A stretch of DNA of 64,000 bases from Sporotomaculum syntrophicum. GTDB lineage: Bacteria > Bacillota > Desulfotomaculia > Desulfotomaculales > Desulfallaceae. Below, piece by piece: positions 59,754 to 64,000 of the stretch. Under the pieces are notes generated by a model that saw nothing but the letters and a program-made list of their open reading frames with translations, was not told the origin of the DNA and did not search any database. Positions within the stretch are counted from its first letter, which is position 1; every line of letters begins with the position of its first letter. The DNA lies in assembly GCF_009932395.1 (NCBI RefSeq), contig NZ_LSRS01000003.1:745442-809441 (forward strand), given 5' to 3'. A program made the translations under genes and the position numbers.

Positions 59754-61004
59754 TTAGGCAGATTCTTCTTTTTTCTTTTGACGTTCCATAGATATAACAA
59801 TGGGTTTTTCTTTATTAAGTATGGTATCCTTAGTGACTACACACTTAGTGATATCTTGCTGGGATGGAATATCATACATGATATCCAACATAATATCCTC
59901 AAGTATAGAACGCAACCCCCGTGCACCGGTATTCCGCCGTAACGCTTCCTGGGCAATGGCTTTCAGGGCATCATTCTGGAACTCCAGACCAACACCGTCC
60001 AGATCTAAAAGCTTTTCGTATTGTTTGACCAGCGCGTTTCTTGGTTCGGTAAGAATACGCACCAGCGCATCCTCGTCCAGCGCGTCTAAAGTAACTATGA
60101 TGGGTAAACGCCCCACGAACTCAGGGATCAATCCGTACCGTAACAAGTCTTCTGGTAGTATATGAGAAAGTATCTCCCCGATACGCATTTCTTGCTTTGG
60201 CTTAATTTCAGCACCAAATCCCATTATCTTTTTACCAGTACGATTCTGGATAATCTTTTCGATACCGTCAAACGCTCCGCCACAGATAAACAATATATTT
60301 GTGGTATCCAGCTGAATAAACTCCTGGTGCGGATGTTTACGGCCACCTTGCGGGGGTACGCTGGCTACAGTACCCTCCAGTATTTTAAGCAATGCCTGCT
60401 GGACACCTTCCCCGGATACATCCCGGGTAATGGACGGATTTTCAGACTTACGGGCGATTTTATCAATTTCATCAATGTATACTATCCCGCGTTCAGCTTT
60501 TTCTACATCGTAATCAGCCGCCTGAATTAACTTAAGCAAAATATTTTCCACGTCCTCGCCCACATAACCGGCCTCAGTGAGCGATGTGGCATCGGCAATA
60601 GCAAAAGGTACGTTTAGTAATCTGGCCAGCGTCTGGGCTAACAGGGTTTTACCGCTACCGGTAGGGCCCAACATAACAATGTTGCTCTTTTGCAATTCCA
60701 CGTCATCTATTTTACCGCCCAGGTTTATTCTTTTGTAATGATTATATACAGCCACAGCCAAGGATTTTTTAGCGCCTTCTTGCCCAATGACATACTGGTC
60801 CAAGATTTCTTTTATTTCCTTTGGCTTGGGAATATCACCCAGTTCCAGACCGATATCTTCACTTAATTCCTCTTCGATAATTTCATTACACAGTTCAATG
60901 CATTCATCACAAATGTAAACACCCGGCCCGGCCACGAGTTTTTTTACCTGATCCTGGAGCTTTCCGCAAAAGGAGCATTTCAGCTGACCTTTTTCATTAA
61001 ACAT
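59754..61004 (-). CDS. clpX: ClpX unfoldase
   Basis: A 416-residue AAA+ ATPase that feeds ClpP. N-terminal zinc-binding domain with CSFCGK and CDECIELC, Walker A GPTGSGKT, pore loop GYVGED and the ClpP-contact IGF-type loop (IMGFGAE). Follows clpP by 13 bases. Confidence 0.97.
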   Translation of the reverse strand: MFNEKGQLKCSFCGKLQDQVKKLVAGPGVYICDECIELCNEIIEEELSEDIGLELGDIPKPKEIKEILDQYVIGQEGAKKSLAVAVYNHYKRINLGGKIDDVELQKSNIVMLGPTGSGKTLLAQTLARLLNVPFAIADATSLTEAGYVGEDVENILLKLIQAADYDVEKAERGIVYIDEIDKIARKSENPSITRDVSGEGVQQALLKILEGTVASVPPQGGRKHPHQEFIQLDTTNILFICGGAFDGIEKIIQNRTGKKIMGFGAEIKPKQEMRIGEILSHILPEDLLRYGLIPEFVGRLPIIVTLDALDEDALVRILTEPRNALVKQYEKLLDLDGVGLEFQNDALKAIAQEALRRNTGARGLRSILEDIMLDIMYDIPSQQDITKCVVTKDTILNKEKPIVISMERQKKKEESA

Positions 61005-61017
61005 ATTTCCACCTCTT

Positions 61018-61611
61018 TTAGCTTTGCTTGGCCCTCACAAACACCTTGTCGATGAGGCCGTACTCTTTTGCCTCTTCAGCCGACATAAAATAATCACGTT
61101 CTGTATCCCGGGCGACCTTATCCTTAGGCTGGCCGGTATGTTGTGCCAGCAAACCATTTAAGGTATCTTTCATATGCAATATTTCTTTGGCATGAATGTC
61201 AATATCTGTTGCCTGCCCCTGTATGCCACCCAATGGTTGGTGGATCATAATACGGGCATAGGGTAGTGCAAAGCGTTTACCAGGTGCCCCTGCCGCCAGT
61301 AAAAATGAGCCCATACTGGCTGCCTGGCCAAGGCAAATTGTGGACACATCGGGCTTAACATATTGCATTGTATCATAAATAGCCATGCCGGCAGTTACCA
61401 CCCCGCCAGGCGAGTTGATATAAAGATTAATATCTTTTTCAGGATCCTCGGCTTCCAAAAACAACAACTGAGCTATAACCAGGCTGGAAACTGCATCATC
61501 GATGGGACCGCCAATAAAAACAATCCGATCTTTTAAAAGCCTTGAATAAATATCATAGGATCTTTCGCCCCGGTTAGTTTGCTCTACTACAATAGGAACA
61601 AGAAAAGACAA
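61018..61611 (-). CDS. clpP: ClpP serine protease
   Basis: A 197-residue peptidase: catalytic Ser in [11 protein letters not shown], His in [10 protein letters not shown] and Asp in [13 protein letters not shown] at 61611 with AAAGGAGG upstream gives [10 protein letters not shown], the normal ClpP start; the longer frame to 61680 adds 23 unrelated residues. Between tig and clpX. Confidence 0.96.
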   Translation of the reverse strand: MSFLVPIVVEQTNRGERSYDIYSRLLKDRIVFIGGPIDDAVSSLVIAQLLFLEAEDPEKDINLYINSPGGVVTAGMAIYDTMQYVKPDVSTICLGQAASMGSFLLAAGAPGKRFALPYARIMIHQPLGGIQGQATDIDIHAKEILHMKDTLNGLLAQHTGQPKDKVARDTERDYFMSAEEAKEYGLIDKVFVRAKQS

Positions 61612-61685
61612 TACGGATCCCTCCTTTATTATTATACGATATTGTTTACGAACATACCACAAAAAATAACCCTTTGGCAAACTCC

Positions 61686-63002
61686 TTATTCTTCGACCGG
61701 CTGATTTGTGTTCTCAAGCAACACAGCCTGCTCGGCAATTAAATCGATCGCTTTTTTTTGTTGCATGCCTTCACGGATGAGTTTAATTTGATTCCTGCCT
61801 TCAAGTATTTTACGCAAAAGCTTTGCATCCTGTTGGTAATTATTAGCCATTGATTCGATTTCCTTGTCCAGTTCTTCTTCGGTTATTTCAATATTTTCAG
61901 CCTTAACAATAGCCTCGAGAACCAGAGACGTTTTGACACCCTTTCGAGCATCATCGCGAAAACTCTCTTTCAAATCATCAATATTGGACCCAGTGTATTG
62001 CATGTAATTCTCTATTGTCAACCCCTGGGACATAATACGATTTTCCATATTCTGTATCATTTCATCAACCCGGGCATCAACCATTTCTTCCGGGATATCA
62101 ACCGTAGCGTTATCCACGGCTTTTTGCAGTGTTTCACTCATAATCTGTTGTTTGGCCATATTTTCAGCAGCCTCGTTCAACTTATTGAACAAATCTGCCT
62201 TTAATTCCTCTAAAGTATCAAACTCACTTACATCCTTGGCAAACTCATCATCCAAAGGGGCGATTTCTTTACGCTTGATACCTTTTATAGTAACGGTAAA
62301 GACTGCTTCCTGACCTTTAAGCTCTTCATTGTGATAGTTCTCCGGAAAAGTAACAGTAATATCCCTGGTTTCACCGACCGCAGCACCAATCAGCTGTTCC
62401 TCAAACCCAGGCACAAAAGAGCCTGACCCAATTTCCAGGGAATAATCGGTTCCCTGCCCGCCTTCAAATTCAACCCCGTCCTTACGTCCAACATAGTCAA
62501 TCAGAATGCTATCGCCATTTGCGACAGTACCTTCTTCCAGGTTAATTAATTGAGCATGTCTATCCTGCAATCTAGCAAGTTCTTTATCCACATCCTGGTC
62601 GGTAACTTCTACCTTGGGCTTAATTGCTTCAAGACCTTTGTACTGACCCAGTGTAACCTCTGGTTTGACACGTACGGTTGCTTTAAATTTGACTTCTTTT
62701 CCTTCCTCAACCTGCTCAACGTCAAATTTAGGTTGGGCAACCGGCTCTATACCGGTTTCATCAACAGCCTGCATATATGCATCGGGAATAACATATTCCA
62801 CTGCTTCGTTATATAGTGCGGCTTTACCGACGAAATTTTCGAAAACCACTCGCGGTGTCTTTCCCTTGCGAAATCCAGGTACGTGAACATCTTTAACCAG
62901 CCTGCGATATGCTTGTTCAAGTGCATCGGCTAACTGTTCCGCATCAACTTCTACATCAAGTACCACTGTATTGTTCTCCAGCTTTTCTGCGGTCGCTTTC
63001 AT
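61686..63002 (-). CDS. tig: Trigger factor
   Basis: A 438-residue ribosome-bound chaperone and prolyl isomerase. N-terminal ribosome-binding domain with [13 protein letters not shown] domain at about 150-240 and C-terminal helical arms. ATG at 63002 with AAGGGGGAG upstream; the frame to 63044 adds 14 residues before that site. First gene of tig-clpP-clpX. Confidence 0.95.
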   Translation of the reverse strand: MKATAEKLENNTVVLDVEVDAEQLADALEQAYRRLVKDVHVPGFRKGKTPRVVFENFVGKAALYNEAVEYVIPDAYMQAVDETGIEPVAQPKFDVEQVEEGKEVKFKATVRVKPEVTLGQYKGLEAIKPKVEVTDQDVDKELARLQDRHAQLINLEEGTVANGDSILIDYVGRKDGVEFEGGQGTDYSLEIGSGSFVPGFEEQLIGAAVGETRDITVTFPENYHNEELKGQEAVFTVTIKGIKRKEIAPLDDEFAKDVSEFDTLEELKADLFNKLNEAAENMAKQQIMSETLQKAVDNATVDIPEEMVDARVDEMIQNMENRIMSQGLTIENYMQYTGSNIDDLKESFRDDARKGVKTSLVLEAIVKAENIEITEEELDKEIESMANNYQQDAKLLRKILEGRNQIKLIREGMQQKKAIDLIAEQAVLLENTNQPVEE

Positions 63003-63055
63003 TAAGGCTCCCCCTTTTAAGTTGTCATATGTAATGTTTTCCATAGCACAGTATT

Positions 63056-63083
63056 ATTTTATCCAAATCCAGCATAATTACAA
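63056..63083 (-). promoter_or_regulatory. tig proximal promoter
   Basis: TTGTAA (63078-63083) and TAAAAT (63056-63061), spacer 16, on the minus strand. Confidence 0.6.
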
Positions 63084-63170
63084 ATACTATTTCTACTAAA
63101 ATGCTAACATTTCCTCCGACCGGCAATGATTTCCACTTTGCCTTGCATATTGTAGTGAGAAAAAATAAAT

Positions 63171-63191
63171 TGCCGGTATTCCTTGCCGGCA
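63171..63191 (-). terminator. Candidate attenuator hairpin in the tig leader
   Basis: TGCCGG / CCGGCA stem with a 9-base loop, followed by ATTTATTTTTT on the minus strand. ACCGGCAAT within it can instead pair with ATTGCCGGT 50 bases downstream (63119-63127 on the plus strand). Confidence 0.45.
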
Positions 63192-63205
63192 TTACTTAAG
63201 GTTAT

Positions 63206-63234
63206 ATTTTAGCATGGTTTTTATAAAATAACAA
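63206..63234 (-). promoter_or_regulatory. tig distal promoter
   Basis: TTGTTA (63229-63234) and TAAAAT (63206-63211), 17-base spacer, with TG just before the -10. Confidence 0.65.
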
Positions 63235-63338
63235 GAAAGCATTGTATTTGACCCTATTTTTTAATATATCACAAAACAGCAACATAATTACACTGTGATA
63301 CCAGCTATTACTTTTCACACTCACCATTGACACAAAAA

Positions 63339-63379
63339 AAGCCGAGCCCCAGCTTCAAGTAAAGTCCGGGACTCGGCTT
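63339..63379 (-). terminator. Terminator of the DUF2512 gene
   Basis: AAGCCGAG / CTCGGCTT stem with inner CCC/GGG and TTTTTTT following on the minus strand. Confidence 0.88.
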
Positions 63380-63398
63380 AAAGAATTAAGCTTGGTAG

Positions 63399-63758
63399 TT
63401 ACGGTTCAACCTTTTCGGAACGCTGCAAATATTGGTGGAAAAAGTATTCCCCCACCGCAACAAGCACAGCAAATAAAGCCAAAGCAGTAAAACTGGTTTG
63501 GAAAGCAGTAGGTACCAGATAATCAATAATGTACGCTGTCAAAGCAGCCATCACGCCATCAGCAACTGATGCGATAATGTTACCAAACTTAGGTAAAACA
63601 AGCAGGTCTCCAACCAGATAATTCAGTGCTGTAGCTACCAAGGCCACCCCAAAAACCCAATTCCATGCATTATTGTCTACAAGAAAAGTTAGGGTGATAA
63701 GAGCAAATGCAAAAGTCATAATAAATTTAAATAAAAGTGCGGTTGCAGTTTTACTCAT
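63399..63758 (-). CDS. DUF2512 (YndM-like) membrane protein
   Basis: A 119-residue protein with four helices that matches the DUF2512/YndM family (NYLVGDLLVLPKFGN in the middle). Role unknown, common in spore formers. GGAGGTG lies before the ATG, and it has its own terminator. Confidence 0.82.
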   Translation of the reverse strand: MSKTATALLFKFIMTFAFALITLTFLVDNNAWNWVFGVALVATALNYLVGDLLVLPKFGNIIASVADGVMAALTAYIIDYLVPTAFQTSFTALALFAVLVAVGEYFFHQYLQRSEKVEP

Positions 63759-63831
63759 GCTATTATTTCACCTCCATTCTAATACCCATCAAATATTTTC
63801 TCCACATTTTAATATGTTTATACATAAAGCA

Positions 63832-63859
63832 AACCCCCCCGGCACAAAACCAGGGGGTT
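63832..63859 (-). terminator. Ribosomal RNA operon terminator
   Basis: AACCCCC / GGGGGTT stem with a 13-base loop just beyond the 5S gene, with TTTG and CTTT following on the minus strand. Confidence 0.8.
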
Positions 63860-63871
63860 CATTAAAATTAA

Positions 63872-63986
<115 letters not shown>

Positions 63987-64000
63987 AACTATATATACTA

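Larger units (their letters stand above)
63045..63398. other. tig promoter and leader region
   Basis: About 350 bases with two sigma-A promoters towards tig, a short hairpin at 63171-63191 and the terminator at 63339-63379. No gene recognised. Confidence 0.5.

Overview
The window reads as chromosomal DNA of an anaerobic, endospore-forming, low-to-mid-GC Firmicute, most likely a clostridium of the Desulfotomaculum/Pelotomaculum type (Peptococcaceae sensu lato). That placement is inferred from gene content and order: SpoIVFA/SpoIVFB, Spo0B and an H-type small acid-soluble spore protein; both LonA and LonB; MinCDE with a true MinE; the TIGR03960/TIGR03936 radical-SAM pair; and strong GGAGG ribosome-binding sites with many TTG starts. 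No closer assignment is possible from the sequence alone.

Layout. 1-8.3 kb is a mixed region: phosphosulfolactate synthase, DUF441, the lspA-rluD pair, VanZ, a small ferredoxin, a PLP aminotransferase, a protein with two C-x2-C...H-x2-C modules and a metallophosphoesterase. 8.4-10.4 kb holds four tiny membrane proteins of the YjcZ type (34-40 aa) flanking a GNAT-like gene. 10.4-14.1 kb is a zinc-uptake operon (zur-znuA-znuC-znuB-nudix). 14.1-17.5 kb carries a hypothetical gene, a lipoprotein, a CCA-adding enzyme and an RRM protein. 17.6-29.8 kb, read leftwards, is the classic cluster spoIVFA-spoIVFB-TIGR03960-TIGR03936-rng-rplU-rpmA-spo0B-obg-proB-proA-nadD.

29.8-33.9 kb is an AT-rich accessory block between rodA and spoIVFA. 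It has a decayed RHS/YD-repeat fragment and a compact agr-like quorum-sensing operon: an AgrC-like membrane protein without a kinase, AgrB, and a 43-aa AgrD. This is followed by a membrane GGDEF/HD-GYP protein. The arrangement suggests a peptide signal connected to cyclic-di-GMP turnover, and is the strongest candidate here for an unusual system.

34-46 kb is the cell-shape and division cluster folC-DUF4321-maf-radC-mreB-mreC-mreD-pbp2-minC-minD-minE-rodA, all on the minus strand. 46-48.6 kb is a Fur-controlled feoA-feoB-small Cys-rich protein operon on the plus strand. 48.7-52.3 kb has valS under a T-box and a TIGR04086 membrane protein. 52.4-54.4 kb has an orphan substrate-binding protein, sspH and hsp20. 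54.5-63.1 kb is the protein quality-control cluster tig-clpP-clpX-lonB-lonA-ysxC. The right edge enters the 3' end of an rRNA operon (5S rRNA, minus strand).

Small genes of fewer than 60 codons (four YjcZ-like, AgrD, SspH) were translated by hand. Several starts were set from Shine-Dalgarno spacing, including TTG starts for lspA, spo0B, rpmA, maf, clpP, feoB and the GGDEF gene. All functional assignments are from motif recognition without database searches.
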